A stretch of 64,000 nucleotides of DNA from Shinella fusca (GTDB taxonomy: Bacteria; Pseudomonadota; Alphaproteobacteria; Rhizobiales; Rhizobiaceae). The notes under the pieces were generated by a model that was not told where the DNA came from, ran no database searches, and saw only the letters and a program-made list of their open reading frames with translations. The translations under genes were made by a program, and so were the position numbers. This document shows positions 1-9,148 of the stretch, in pieces (the stretch's first letter is position 1; each line of letters starts with the position of its first letter). The stretch covers positions 62,001-126,000 of the forward strand of contig NZ_JACHIK010000003.1 in NCBI RefSeq assembly GCF_014203155.1, given 5' to 3'.

Positions 1-287
1 TGCCGCATGTCACGGGCGCCGACGTGCGCCGGCTGCTCGACGCCTTTGCCGAAGCCGGCGGCCGCGCCGTCGTGCGTGCGGTCTCCGGCGGCAGGCGCGG
101 CAATCCGGTCGTGCTGCCGCGCGCGACCTTCGCCGCGGTCCTTCGGCTCGAGGGCGATGTCGGCGCGCGGCATGTCATCGAAAGCGCCGGGCTCGACGTG
201 GTGGACGTGGAGATCGGCGCGGCGGCGCAGGTCGACGTGGATACGCCCGAGGCGGTGGCGGCCGCGGGCGGCGTGCTGAAAGGATAG
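1..287 (+). CDS. MobA-like nucleotidyltransferase family protein, C-terminal part (5' truncated)
   Basis: The reading frame is open from the left edge (codons start at base 3) to a TAG at 285-287, so only about the last 95 residues are visible. The fragment begins Pro-His-Val, compatible with the end of a D-M-P-type loop. It continues with a RGNPVV motif and a D-T-P-E segment near the C-terminus. These fit the MobA/MocA-like NTP transferases, which transfer CMP or GMP to molybdopterin or act on related substrates. The catalytic N-terminal G-rich loop is outside the window, so the substrate cannot be assigned. The next gene starts 3 bases downstream and is probably co-transcribed. Confidence 0.75.
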   Translation, partial: PHVTGADVRRLLDAFAEAGGRAVVRAVSGGRRGNPVVLPRATFAAVLRLEGDVGARHVIESAGLDVVDVEIGAAAQVDVDTPEAVAAAGGVLKG

Positions 288-290
288 GGG

Positions 291-608
291 ATGGATCGCG
301 ACGGGATCGAGGAAATGTTCCAGGCGCTGGGGCCGGTGACCATCAAGCGCATGTTCGGCGGCAAGGGCATCTATCACCAGGGCATCATCCTGGCGCTGGA
401 ATATCGCGGCGATATCCTGCTCAAGGCCGATGGCGAGAGCGCGCCGGACTTCGAGGCGGCCGGCAGCCGGCAATGGACCTATGAGGGAAAGCGCGGCCAG
501 CCGGTGAAGATGCCCTACTGGTCCGTGCCGGATGCGGCTTATGACGATCCGGACGAAATGGCCGTCTGGGTGCGGCGGGCCTACGAGGCGGCGCTGAGGG
601 CGCGGTGA
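291..608 (+). CDS. TfoX/Sxy N-terminal domain family protein
   Basis: This 105-residue protein consists only of a TfoX N-terminal-type domain. Signs are the K-R-M-F-G-G-K-G-I-Y core near residues 18-28 and the L-K-A-D segment followed by a Y-W-x-V-P motif. In gamma-proteobacteria Sxy/TfoX affects competence gene regulation. The stand-alone alphaproteobacterial domain has no established role, so the name is a family label only. It follows the nucleotidyltransferase by 3 bases. Its 3' end overlaps the convergent NUDIX gene by 28 bases. Confidence 0.8.
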   Translation: MDRDGIEEMFQALGPVTIKRMFGGKGIYHQGIILALEYRGDILLKADGESAPDFEAAGSRQWTYEGKRGQPVKMPYWSVPDAAYDDPDEMAVWVRRAYEAALRAR

Positions 609-1018
609 CGCGCGCCAAGCGCCGCCACGGCATCGGCCGCGAAGCGCGAGAGCGGCGCGGGCAGCGCGTCGAGCGCGAACCAGCCGAATTCCGGCAGCTT
701 TTCCGGCTCCATGACGCGCGGCTCGCCGGAGAAATCCTCGCTCACATAGATCAGCGAGAGCCAGTGCTGGCGCTCTTCCACGATGATCTGCTCGGAGACA
801 CAGAGGAAATCGACCTTGCCGATGACAAGGCCCGATTCCTCCTCCGCCTCGCGGCGGGCCGAGTGGGCGGCGCGCTCCATGTGGTCGACCTTGCCGCCGA
901 CGATGTTCCAGGTGCCGGCCTCGGGCGCGCGAAGGCGCCGGTAGAGCAACAGCTTGCCCTCACGCAAAAGCGCCAGGCCGCAACCGAGGCCTGGCACGTC
1001 GATACCGGGAACGGGCAT
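581..1018 (-). CDS. NUDIX hydrolase
   Basis: A 145-residue protein with a complete Nudix box at about residues 42-64: G-x5-E, seven residues, then R-E-A-E-E-E-S-G-L. The box binds the divalent metal and carries out hydrolysis of a nucleoside diphosphate linked to another group. The substrate cannot be told from sequence. An S-L-I-Y-V segment after the box and a W-F-(A)-L-D-A-L-P segment near the end are typical of the small single-domain family. It lies 8 bases downstream of the helicase gene on the same strand and may be read through from it. Confidence 0.85.
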   Translation of the reverse strand: MPVPGIDVPGLGCGLALLREGKLLLYRRLRAPEAGTWNIVGGKVDHMERAAHSARREAEEESGLVIGKVDFLCVSEQIIVEERQHWLSLIYVSEDFSGEPRVMEPEKLPEFGWFALDALPAPLSRFAADAVAALGARHRALSAAS

Positions 1019-1026
1019 GGAGCCGA

Positions 1027-2517
1027 TCAGGCCTTGCCGGCGATCAGCATGAAGGCCGGGACCTCGTCGCCGAAGCCGAGCGGCGTCGGGCCGTCGTCGT
1101 CGTCGCGGCGGTAACGGCTGCGGCGATCGCGGCTGTCGTCGTTGGCCGGGCGCGGGGCGGCATGGTTTGCGGCTCGCGGGTTGCGGGCGGGAGCCTGCGG
1201 GCGCCCTTCGGTCTTGCGTTCAGCTTTCACGGCTTCCACCTTCTCTTGCGCCTCACTGGTCTCGGTACGGGTTTCCGCACGGGGCTCGCCCCTGGTGTTC
1301 CGGCCGCGCGAACGGTCACGGTCGCGACCGCCGCGTTCGCGGCCGCCGCGGGGGCGTTCCTCGCTCTCGGCCTGCGGCGGCAGCGCGTCGATATCGCCGT
1401 TCAGCCATTCGATCTTCTGGTCGATCAGCTTTTCGATGGCATCGACGAACTTTCCGTCGCGCTTGGAGACGAGGGTGAAGGCGGCGCCCGAGCGGCCGGC
1501 CCGGCCGGTACGGCCGATGCGGTGGACATAGTCCTCGGCATGGATCGGGACGTCGAAGTTGAAGACGTGGCTCACGTCCGGGATATCGAGGCCGCGCGCG
1601 GCGACGTCGGACGCCACGAGCAGCGTGAGCTTGTTTTCCTTGAAGTTCGCCAGCATCGTCGTGCGGGCCCGCTGGTCCATGTCGCCGTGCAGCGCGCCGA
1701 CGGAGAAGCCGTGGCGGTCGAGCGAGCGGAAGAGGTCGGCGACGTCGACCTTGCGGTTGCAGAAGATGATCGCGTTCTTGAGGTCGTCCTGTGCGCGGAT
1801 GAGGTCGCGCAGCACGGAGCGCTTCTCGTAATCCTTGCTGTGGGTGGCGACGAGCCGCTGCGTCACGGTCTTGGCCGTGGAGGAGGGCGGGGCGACCTCG
1901 ATACGTTCCGGGTTCTGCAGGAAGCGGTCGGCCAGCTTCTGGATTTCCGGCGGCATGGTGGCCGAGAAGAACAGGGTCTGGCGGGTGAAGGGGATGAGCT
2001 TGGCGATGCGCTCGATATCCGGGATGAAGCCCATGTCGAGCATGCGGTCGGCTTCGTCGATGACGAGGATCTCGACGCCGGTCATCAGCAGCTTGCCGCG
2101 CTCGGTGTGGTCGAGGAGGCGTCCGGGGGTGCAGATGAGGACGTCCGCGCCGCGCTCCAGCTTGCGGTCCTGCTCGTCGAAGGAGACGCCGCCGATGAGG
2201 AGGGCGACGTTCAGCTTGTGGTTCTTGCCGTATTTCTCGAAGTTTTCCGCGACCTGCGCGGCGAGTTCGCGCGTCGGCTCGAGGATGAGCGTGCGCGGCA
2301 TGCGGGCGCGGGCGCGGCCCTTTTCGAGAAGCGTCAGCATCGGCAGCACGAAGGAGGCCGTCTTGCCGGTGCCGGTCTGGGCGATGCCGAGGATGTCGCG
2401 CCGCGCGAGCGCCGGGGGAATTGCTCCGGCCTGAATCGGGGTCGGGATCGTGTACCCCGCATCGGTGACGGCGGACAGGACTTTCGGGCTTAGGCCAAGA
2501 TCAGCAAATGTGGTCAA
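1027..2517 (-). CDS. rhlE: DEAD-box ATP-dependent RNA helicase, RhlE type
   Basis: Predicted 496 residues from a TTG start at 2517. All helicase motifs are visible: Q motif (PTPIQ, about 25-29), Walker A AQTGTGKT (about 47-54), PTRELA, DEAD, SAT and HRIGRTGR. A basic, arginine/glycine-rich tail follows and probably binds RNA. The open frame extends upstream to 2712, but a good promoter (2591-2619) lies inside that extension. Its -10 box covers the upstream ATG codon at 2593-2595, so that ATG cannot be in the transcript. TTG 2517 places the Q motif at the usual distance from the N-terminus. The protein unwinds RNA in ribosome assembly, cold adaptation or decay; which is not determinable here. 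Confidence 0.93.
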   Translation of the reverse strand: MTTFADLGLSPKVLSAVTDAGYTIPTPIQAGAIPPALARRDILGIAQTGTGKTASFVLPMLTLLEKGRARARMPRTLILEPTRELAAQVAENFEKYGKNHKLNVALLIGGVSFDEQDRKLERGADVLICTPGRLLDHTERGKLLMTGVEILVIDEADRMLDMGFIPDIERIAKLIPFTRQTLFFSATMPPEIQKLADRFLQNPERIEVAPPSSTAKTVTQRLVATHSKDYEKRSVLRDLIRAQDDLKNAIIFCNRKVDVADLFRSLDRHGFSVGALHGDMDQRARTTMLANFKENKLTLLVASDVAARGLDIPDVSHVFNFDVPIHAEDYVHRIGRTGRAGRSGAAFTLVSKRDGKFVDAIEKLIDQKIEWLNGDIDALPPQAESEERPRGGRERGGRDRDRSRGRNTRGEPRAETRTETSEAQEKVEAVKAERKTEGRPQAPARNPRAANHAAPRPANDDSRDRRSRYRRDDDDGPTPLGFGDEVPAFMLIAGKA

Positions 2518-2590
2518 AGGGAAATCAGTTTCCGTTTCGGTTCTTGCGAACGCAATGGGTTCAGCGGCCAGAACGCCGCGAGATGCAGCG

Positions 2591-2619
2591 CACATAGGCC
2601 GAAAGCGCCGGAAAGTCAA
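2591..2619 (-). promoter_or_regulatory. sigma70-type promoter of the helicase gene
   Basis: Read on the minus strand, TTGACT (2619-2614) is followed by a 17-base spacer and TATGTG (2596-2591). This is close to the alphaproteobacterial housekeeping consensus. It lies about 75 bases before the TTG start and rules out the longer reading frame as the translated form. Confidence 0.6.
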
Positions 2620-2708
2620 GAAAATCAGCGAATTTGGTAAATCAGCAAGTGATTTGAAGGCTATGGCGGCGATTCTGCCACGCTTGTAGCGCCCGGCCTT
2701 GCCGTGCG

Positions 2709-3980
2709 TCAATCCATGTAGGTCGTCAGCTTCATGCCGGCGGTCAGGAAGCCCATCGGGTCGACCGCCCGGCCGTTGCGGCGCACTTCATAGTGGATAT
2801 GCGGGCCGGTGGAGCGGCCCGTCGTGCCGGAAAGGCCGACCGCATCGCCCGCCTTCAGCCGGTCGCCGACCTTCACGAGCACGCGGGAAAGGTGGGCGTA
2901 GCGGGTGGTGAGGCCGTTGCCGTGGTCGACCTCGACCATGTTGCCGTAGCCGCCGTTGCTGCCGGCGAGCGTGACCTTGCCGGCGCCGGTGACGTGCACC
3001 TCGGTGCCCGTATGCGCCCGGAAATCGATGCCGGCATGCAGCGCAAGGCGCCCGAGGAACGGGTCGGTCCGGTTGCCGAAGCGGCTCGTCACGGTGCTGC
3101 CCGGCGCGGGATTGCCGAAGGGCAGCTTCTTTGCGGTGCGGCGGGCGGCGTCGAGGCGGTCGAGCGCGGTGTCGAGGCCGTTGATGGAATCCTCGAAGGC
3201 GTCGGAGGCCGTCTCCGGCTCGACGAAGGGACCGCCGATCGCCGTATCCGAATCGTCGTCCGCCGTCGCCTCCTCGGCGACGTCGAAGCCGCTGCGGCGC
3301 AGGATCGTCTGGATCGCGTCCGCACGCTCGGAGGCGCCTTCGGTCAGCGACTGGATGCGGGTAAGCTGCTCGTGCTCGAGATCCTTCAGCGAGAGCGTCA
3401 CCTTGGAGAAGAGGCGGTCGGTGCGGTCGGCGGCCGATTCGGCCGTTTGCGCATAGGCGAGCTCCGTCGTCTTGCGCGGCGTGATTCCCATCAGCGCCTC
3501 GATGGCGTGGGCGGCGCTGGCGCTGCGGCCGTCGTCGTCCTGCGGCTTCTTGTCGGCGGCGTCCTTCGCAAGGCCGCTGTCTTCGGCGCGGCTCAGCAGG
3601 GCGTCCAGCTTGCCGTGGCGCTCGGAGAGGGCCATCTGCTGCTGCATCAGCTTCTCGACTTTCTCCTCCACAACCTGCTGGTCGAGGAGCTGGCGGCTGG
3701 TGACGCGGTCGACCTGGGCGCGAAGGGCGGAGATGCGGTCCTCGTAGTCGTGCTGCATGCGGGCCTGCCGCGCCATGGTGGCGCCGATCAGGTCGTCGCG
3801 CAGCACGAGGTAGGAGGTGGCGGCGAGATAGCCGACGGTGAACATGCCGGCGACGCAGAAGGTGACGGCCGCCATCCACGGGCGGATCGTCATGTGGCGG
3901 ATCTTGTCGCCGCTCGCCAGAATGACGACATGCTGCTTCGCGCGCTTTCCGAAGACGCGGTTTTCAGGACGCTCCGCCAC
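2709..3980 (-). CDS. M23 family metallopeptidase with N-terminal membrane anchor and coiled coil
   Basis: A 423-residue protein. It has a short cytoplasmic N-terminus, one transmembrane segment at about 32-58 and a long charged, probably coiled-coil region (about 65-250). A C-terminal LytM/M23 domain covers about 290-415. The zinc-site motifs are present: H-A-G-I-D (HxxxD) and H-I-H (HxH) in the GRSTGPHIHYEV segment. It is therefore predicted to be an active periplasmic endopeptidase of peptidoglycan cross-links or a regulator of amidases, as in divisome-linked LytM factors. Start chosen at the ATG at 3980. It is the last gene of a minus-strand run after the peroxiredoxin and DUF455 genes. 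Confidence 0.88.
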   Translation of the reverse strand: MAERPENRVFGKRAKQHVVILASGDKIRHMTIRPWMAAVTFCVAGMFTVGYLAATSYLVLRDDLIGATMARQARMQHDYEDRISALRAQVDRVTSRQLLDQQVVEEKVEKLMQQQMALSERHGKLDALLSRAEDSGLAKDAADKKPQDDDGRSASAAHAIEALMGITPRKTTELAYAQTAESAADRTDRLFSKVTLSLKDLEHEQLTRIQSLTEGASERADAIQTILRRSGFDVAEEATADDDSDTAIGGPFVEPETASDAFEDSINGLDTALDRLDAARRTAKKLPFGNPAPGSTVTSRFGNRTDPFLGRLALHAGIDFRAHTGTEVHVTGAGKVTLAGSNGGYGNMVEVDHGNGLTTRYAHLSRVLVKVGDRLKAGDAVGLSGTTGRSTGPHIHYEVRRNGRAVDPMGFLTAGMKLTTYMD

Positions 3981-4078
3981 TCTTTTGACTCCCCGACCGA
4001 TTCTGCTGGTCTTGCCGGGGAATTACACCTTGTTAGGGTTAACAAAGCCTTTCCCGGTGGAGTTGCGGGCGGTAAATA

Positions 4079-4906
4079 TCAGCTCTGGCTCACGGAAACG
4101 AGGGCGCGGTAGAAGGAGGGCGTCAGCCCTGCCTCGGCGCGGGCGGCATCGTTGAACGGCGGCTTCAGCGGCCCGCGGAAGTTCGTGCGCACCAGCTCCC
4201 TGAAAGTCGCGGCCGGGTCTTTCTTCTCGCGGGCGCACAGGAAGCGGAACCATTTCGCCCCGACCGCCACATGGCCCTTCTCGTCGTTGTAGATGATGTC
4301 GAGGATATCGGCGCTCTCGTGGTCCCCGGTCTCGCGCATCTTCATCTGCAGGGTCGGCGTCACGTCGAGGCCGCGCGCTTCGAGGATAAGCCGCACGACG
4401 GCAAGGCGCGCGGTCAGGTCGTTGCGGGTGTCGTGCGCGGCCTGCCACAGGCCGTCATGAGCCGGCAGGTCGCCGTAGTCCGCGCCGAGGTCGCGCAACC
4501 GGTCGCGCACGAGGCGGAAGTGCTTGGCCTCCTCGAACGCCACCTGCATCCAGCCGTCGAAGAAGGAATGCGGCACGCGCTCGGTGGTGAAGCGCGCGAC
4601 GATGTCGAGCGCGAGGTCCACCGCGTTGAGCTCGATATGGGCAAGCGCATGGAGGAGGGCGATGCGGCCCTTCTCGGTATGCAGCGAGCGCTTTTCCATG
4701 TGCTTGGGCGGAATGAGCTCCGGCTTTTCCGGTCGGCCGGGACGGACGGGCAGGGCCGGATCGCGCGGCGAGCGCATCGAAAGCGTGCGGGCGAACCAGC
4801 GCCGGGCGGTCTCCTGCGCCAGTGCGGTCTTCATGTCGAGATCGGCGGCGAGGATTGCGGCCGTCGCGCCGCCGCGGAGGCTTTCGATGTGTGGGAGGGG
4901 AGTCAT
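4079..4906 (-). CDS. DUF455 ferritin-like domain protein
   Basis: 275 residues from the ATG at 4906, which has an AAGG Shine-Dalgarno about 8 bases upstream. The open frame continues 60 bases further but has no better start. Acidic and histidine residues occur in a helical bundle pattern: H-I-E-L-N-A, E-E-A-K-H-F and D-E-K-G-H-V. This matches a di-iron ferritin-like fold (DUF455). Members resemble tRNA-modifying or oxidase-type di-iron proteins, but no function is established. It starts 22 bases after the peroxiredoxin stop, which suggests co-transcription. Confidence 0.85.
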   Translation of the reverse strand: MTPLPHIESLRGGATAAILAADLDMKTALAQETARRWFARTLSMRSPRDPALPVRPGRPEKPELIPPKHMEKRSLHTEKGRIALLHALAHIELNAVDLALDIVARFTTERVPHSFFDGWMQVAFEEAKHFRLVRDRLRDLGADYGDLPAHDGLWQAAHDTRNDLTARLAVVRLILEARGLDVTPTLQMKMRETGDHESADILDIIYNDEKGHVAVGAKWFRFLCAREKKDPAATFRELVRTNFRGPLKPPFNDAARAEAGLTPSFYRALVSVSQS

Positions 4907-4928
4907 TCCAATACCTTGCCGACGTTGC

Positions 4929-5396
4929 CTAAAGTTTCCTGGCGGCGTCGAGCACCGCCTCGACATGGCCCTTGACCTTCACCTTGCGCCAGATCTCGGC
5001 GATCCTGCCGTCCGCATCGACGAGCACGGTCGTGCGCTCGACGCCCATATAGGTGCGGCCGTACATGCTCTTTTCCTTCCACACGCCATAGGCTTCCAGC
5101 GTGGAAAGATTTTCGTCGGAGGCGAGCGCAACGCCGAGATCGTGCTTCCTGATGAACTTCTCGTGCTTTCCAACCGGATCGGGCGAAATGCCGAGGAGCG
5201 CCACGCCCGCGGCGTCGAAATCGGCCTTGGCGGCGGTGAAATCCTTCGCCTCCGTGGTGCAGCCCTCCGTATCGTCCTTCGGATAGAAGAAGAGGACGAC
5301 GGGACGCCCGCGGAACGCGGACAGCGTGACGGTGCCTCCGCCGTCGCGCGGAAGCGTGAAATCCGGGGCTTCGATGCCCGGGGCCAGTTCTGCCAT
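4929..5396 (-). CDS. bcp: Peroxiredoxin, BCP/PrxQ family, 1-Cys type
   Basis: 155 residues from the ATG at 5396, preceded by an AAGGAAAT Shine-Dalgarno. The protein is a thioredoxin-fold peroxidase that reduces hydroperoxides. The peroxidatic cysteine is C46 in D-D-T-E-G-C-T-T-E. The resolving cysteine of E. coli BCP, five residues later, is absent and C46 is the only cysteine in the protein. It therefore belongs to the 1-Cys subgroup needing an external thiol. The usual proline before Gly-Cys is Glu. A divergent AsmA-like gene starts 150 bases away. Confidence 0.93.
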   Translation of the reverse strand: MAELAPGIEAPDFTLPRDGGGTVTLSAFRGRPVVLFFYPKDDTEGCTTEAKDFTAAKADFDAAGVALLGISPDPVGKHEKFIRKHDLGVALASDENLSTLEAYGVWKEKSMYGRTYMGVERTTVLVDADGRIAEIWRKVKVKGHVEAVLDAARKL

Positions 5397-5546
5397 GGGA
5401 TTTCCTTTCTTTGGCCGGCTTTTTGAGTCAAGGACGCGGCTTCCCGCATATATAGTGACAGGCAGAATCGTCCAGCGGCGAGCGGACGAGGCTTTGCGAT
5501 TTCGCGGGATAACGCGGACGTCAGGGGCAGAGGAAACAGGCGCGAG

Positions 5547-8500
5547 ATGGGAGAAATCCGCGGCGAGAAAGTCGTCTTCCGCAGGAAGGACATCGTTCCG
5601 CTGCACGAGCTGCCGTCCGCGCAGGCGCACGAACCCATCGTCCTGCATGCGGTCGACGCCAGCCGCTTCGGCATCTTCTGGCGCATCGTCGCCGCCACCG
5701 TCGCGCTCGTCCTCTTCCTCGGCGCGGGGATCGTCGGGCTGGTCGAGACGGGGATTTTCGACAGCACGCTCAATGCCCGCGCCGTCACCGCGCTCAACCA
5801 GGCGCTCGGGCCGCGCTACCGCGCCTCCGTCGACCATACGGTGCTGCGCCTCGCCGGTTTCAGCGGCTTCGCGCTCAAGGCGGAGAACGCCCGCATCATC
5901 GAGGTCGCGTCGGAAAAGGAACTGGCGACGACCGCATCCGTCGGCATCGTGCTCGATCCCTTCGCGCTGGTTTCCGGCCGCATCGCCGTCTCCCGGCTCG
6001 ATGTGGACGGCGTCACCTTCAACGCGGCGCTCCTGCCGAAGAGCAAGCCGCTCGATCTTTCGGCCGTGCGCATTTCCGACGTGCCCGACTATCTTTCCAC
6101 CGCCTTCGAGCGGCTGGACGGCCTCGACCGCCTCGTCGACGCCAACCGCATGCAGGCGGTGACGCTCTCCGACCTCGGCGCCACCTTCGCGGGGCCGGGC
6201 GGCAAGCCGGTGACGCTTGCCATCGCCAACCTGAAATTCTCCCATACCGGCGACGGCGTCATGTCCATCGAGGGCGCCTTCACGCTCGACGGCAACGAGG
6301 GCGAGATCGACCTGACGGCGCGGACCGGCGGCGGCATCGCCCACACCATCGACGGGGAAGTGCGCAACATCGCGCTCGGGAACTTCTTCCTCAGCCACAC
6401 CGCCGAGGGCGAGGTGCATGCCGGCCTCGACACGAGCGCGGACATCGCCGTCCATGCGCGGCGGGAGGCCGACGGCACCGCCCCGCAACTGGCGCTCGAC
6501 GTGAAGCTTGCCGCCGGGGCGGTCTACGGCGACGGCATCGCCGCGGAGCTGCGCCCGTCCTCGCTGAAGGCGACCTACAATTTCGCCAAGGGGACGATCG
6601 AGCTCGCCTCGTCGGATGCCAGCGTCGGCCAGTCGCAATTCCCCTTCACAGGCGGCCTCATCGATCTCGACCGCGTATCGGACAAGCGGGATCCGGGCTT
6701 TGCCATCGACCTCGTCTTCCGCGACGCCATCAGCCATCCGGTCGATTCCAGCGAGGCGCCGATCCGCTTCGACGCCAAGGTCAGCGGCTATTACCTGCCG
6801 AAGGCCAGGCGGCTCGCCTTCGAGGAGATGGCGGTCTCGAGCGAGAAGGGCAATGTCGCGGGCTCGCTAGCCATGCGCTTCGGCGACCGCGAGCCCGAGG
6901 TGAGCTTCGTGATGATCGCGAGCGAGTTGCAGTCCGCCGCGGTCAAGCAGTTCTGGCCCTTCTGGATGGGCAGGACGGCGCGCAACTGGGTGATCAAGAA
7001 CATCTACGGCGGCACGGTCACCAACGGCCGCATCGAATTCTACCTGGCCGAGGGGCGCCCGCGCGAGCCGGGCGTGCCGATGCACCTCAACGCGGACGAG
7101 TTGAAGATCGACTTCGACATCGAAGGGGCGCGCATGAACGTGGCCGGCGATATCCCGCCGCTGCGCGACACGTCCGGCAAGTTCCACCTGCGCGGCCCGC
7201 GCACGGAGATCGAGATTGCCGGCGGTACGGCCTACTTCCCCTCGGGCCGTTCCGTCGGGCTTACCGGCGGCACCTTCGTCCTGCCCGACAACTATGCCCG
7301 GCCGCTGATGGCGGACATGGACATCAATGTCGAAGGCGATGCCGACGCCGTCGCCGAGCTCGTCACCTACAAGCCGATCCGCGCGCTGCCTGCGACCGGC
7401 TTCGTCCCGGAGGATTTCAGCGGCCTCGTCAAGGCGAAGGTGAAGGCGCATTTCGGCGTGATCTCCGCGCATAACCCGCCGCCGCCGGAATGGACGGCGG
7501 CCCTCACGTTCGACGACGTCGACGTGCACAAGCCGGTCACCGGGCATGCGGTGAGCGGCCTGCACGGCGTCCTCACGATCGATCCGAAGCAGGCCGATCT
7601 CGACGCCAGGGCGAATATCGACGGCGTTCCGCTCAATATCGAACTGGTGGAGCCGGTCGACAAGAGCGCGGGCGCCAGGCGCAGGACGATCCTTTCCGGC
7701 ACGCTCGGCAACAACGACCGCCGCAAGCTGATGCCGGGCCTTGAAGACGTTCTCGAAGGAGAGATCGCCATCAGGCAGGAGCAGGAGGGCGACGGCCCGC
7801 GGATCGTCGAGGCCGATCTTTCGGGCGCCGCCGTCTCCATCCCGTGGATCGGCTGGACGAAGGGCGCGGGGATCGGCGGCAAGGTGACGCTGACGGCGGA
7901 GACGAAGGACGGCATAACCCGGATTTCCGATTTCCGCTTCACCGGCGACGGGTTCAATGCGGCCGGCGACCTGGTGCTTCGCGGCGCGGCGCTCGATTCG
8001 GCGAATTTTTCGACCGTCAAGCTTTCGGCCGACGATCGGTTCCGGCTGAAGGTGGAGCGCAGCAAGTCCGGCTATGCGGTGACGGCGGACGGCGAGGCGG
8101 CGGACGTGCGGCAGGTGCTGGCGCGGCTCAAGACCGCCTCCGGGGGCAAGGGCGCCGGCAATGACGCAAAGCAGGACATCAGCGTCGCCGCCGCCTTCTC
8201 GCGCGTGACCGGCTTCAACGGCGAGAACCTTTCCAGCGTGAAGTTCCGCTACGGCACGTCGATGGGGCGCATTTCCGCGCTCGACCTTTCCGCCGTGACG
8301 GCAAGCGGCGCGCCGGTGGTCGGCCAGCTTCTCACGGGCGGCCAGTCGGACATCATCCAGTTGACCAGCGGGGACGCGGGTTCCATCGCACGCTTTGCCG
8401 ACATCTACCGCCACATGCGCGGGGGCCTTCTCAACGTGCGGCTGCGCGAGGGCGGAAACAACGGCTGGATCGGCTCGGTCGACATCCGCAATTTCGCGCT

Positions 8501-8945
8501 GGTCGGCGAGGAGCGGCTGCGCTCGCTCGTCTCCACCCCGACCGGCGAAGGCGGCCGCAGCCTCAACGATGCCGTGCGCCGGGAGATCGACGTCAGCGCC
8601 GTGAAGTTCTCGCGCGGCTTCGCGCAGGTGCGGGCCGGCGGCGGTTCGCTGCAGGTCGACAACGGCGTGGTGCGCGGGGAGATGGTGGGCGCGACCTTCC
8701 AGGGCACGGTGCGCGATGCGAGCGGCCAGACGGACATGACCGGCACCTTCATGCCGGCTTACGGCCTCAACCGGCTCTTCGCCGAACTGCCGCTGATCGG
8801 CATCCTCCTCGGCAACGGCAACGACCGCGGCCTGATCGGCATCACCTTCAAGCTCTCCGGCGCCTTCGACAAGCCGAATCTCACGATCAACCCGCTGTCG
8901 ATCATCGCCCCCGGCGTCTTCCGCAACATCTTCGAGTTCCAGTGA
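5547..8945 (+). CDS. Large AsmA-like/DUF3971 (YhdP-type) envelope protein
   Basis: 1,132 residues. A basic/acidic N-terminal tail is followed by one transmembrane segment at about residues 46-68. A very long beta-rich periplasmic region ends in an AsmA-like C-terminal domain (the segment containing the G-T-F-M-P-A-Y-G-L-N motif). The architecture and length match YhdP/AsmA family proteins. These bridge inner and outer membrane and are implicated in phospholipid transport to the outer membrane. The family link is strong; the exact paralogue is not determined. The gene is monocistronic and is followed by an extragenic palindrome pair. Confidence 0.85.
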   Translation: MGEIRGEKVVFRRKDIVPLHELPSAQAHEPIVLHAVDASRFGIFWRIVAATVALVLFLGAGIVGLVETGIFDSTLNARAVTALNQALGPRYRASVDHTVLRLAGFSGFALKAENARIIEVASEKELATTASVGIVLDPFALVSGRIAVSRLDVDGVTFNAALLPKSKPLDLSAVRISDVPDYLSTAFERLDGLDRLVDANRMQAVTLSDLGATFAGPGGKPVTLAIANLKFSHTGDGVMSIEGAFTLDGNEGEIDLTARTGGGIAHTIDGEVRNIALGNFFLSHTAEGEVHAGLDTSADIAVHARREADGTAPQLALDVKLAAGAVYGDGIAAELRPSSLKATYNFAKGTIELASSDASVGQSQFPFTGGLIDLDRVSDKRDPGFAIDLVFRDAISHPVDSSEAPIRFDAKVSGYYLPKARRLAFEEMAVSSEKGNVAGSLAMRFGDREPEVSFVMIASELQSAAVKQFWPFWMGRTARNWVIKNIYGGTVTNGRIEFYLAEGRPREPGVPMHLNADELKIDFDIEGARMNVAGDIPPLRDTSGKFHLRGPRTEIEIAGGTAYFPSGRSVGLTGGTFVLPDNYARPLMADMDINVEGDADAVAELVTYKPIRALPATGFVPEDFSGLVKAKVKAHFGVISAHNPPPPEWTAALTFDDVDVHKPVTGHAVSGLHGVLTIDPKQADLDARANIDGVPLNIELVEPVDKSAGARRRTILSGTLGNNDRRKLMPGLEDVLEGEIAIRQEQEGDGPRIVEADLSGAAVSIPWIGWTKGAGIGGKVTLTAETKDGITRISDFRFTGDGFNAAGDLVLRGAALDSANFSTVKLSADDRFRLKVERSKSGYAVTADGEAADVRQVLARLKTASGGKGAGNDAKQDISVAAAFSRVTGFNGENLSSVKFRYGTSMGRISALDLSAVTASGAPVVGQLLTGGQSDIIQLTSGDAGSIARFADIYRHMRGGLLNVRLREGGNNGWIGSVDIRNFALVGEERLRSLVSTPTGEGGRSLNDAVRREIDVSAVKFSRGFAQVRAGGGSLQVDNGVVRGEMVGATFQGTVRDASGQTDMTGTFMPAYGLNRLFAELPLIGILLGNGNDRGLIGITFKLSGAFDKPNLTINPLSIIAPGVFRNIFEFQ

Positions 8946-8954
8946 CAGGCGGCC

Positions 8955-9106
8955 ATGGCGGTGGATTCTCGGGTCGAGCCCGAGGATGACGAAAGGGGAA
9001 AAGTCGGCGGCCAAGGCAGCGGTGCTGCATGCCGAGCCGTTCGATGGGCAGGTTGCGTTTCCTCCCCACCGTCATCCTCGGCTCGACCCGAGGATCCACC
9101 GCCACG
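8955..9106. repeat. Inverted pair of extragenic palindromes
   Basis: Two copies of a roughly 37-base unit, at 8955-8991 and 9070-9106, are arranged head to head. Each contains a short hairpin of the CTCGGGTCGAGCCCGAG type followed by GATGACG. A related unit occurs at 23567-23648. Such units are dispersed in many rhizobial genomes. If read as protein they give the familiar LGLDPRIH-type peptide, so short ORFs over them should be ignored. Confidence 0.75.
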
Positions 9107-9148
9107 GACGCGGCGGTACCACTATGTCTGAAACGGCCTGCCCGTCCG

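Noticed and set aside
8946-9148. Small protein-coding genes over the extragenic palindromes
   Set aside because: The apparent peptides come from the repeat itself, which occurs at other intergenic sites in both orientations.
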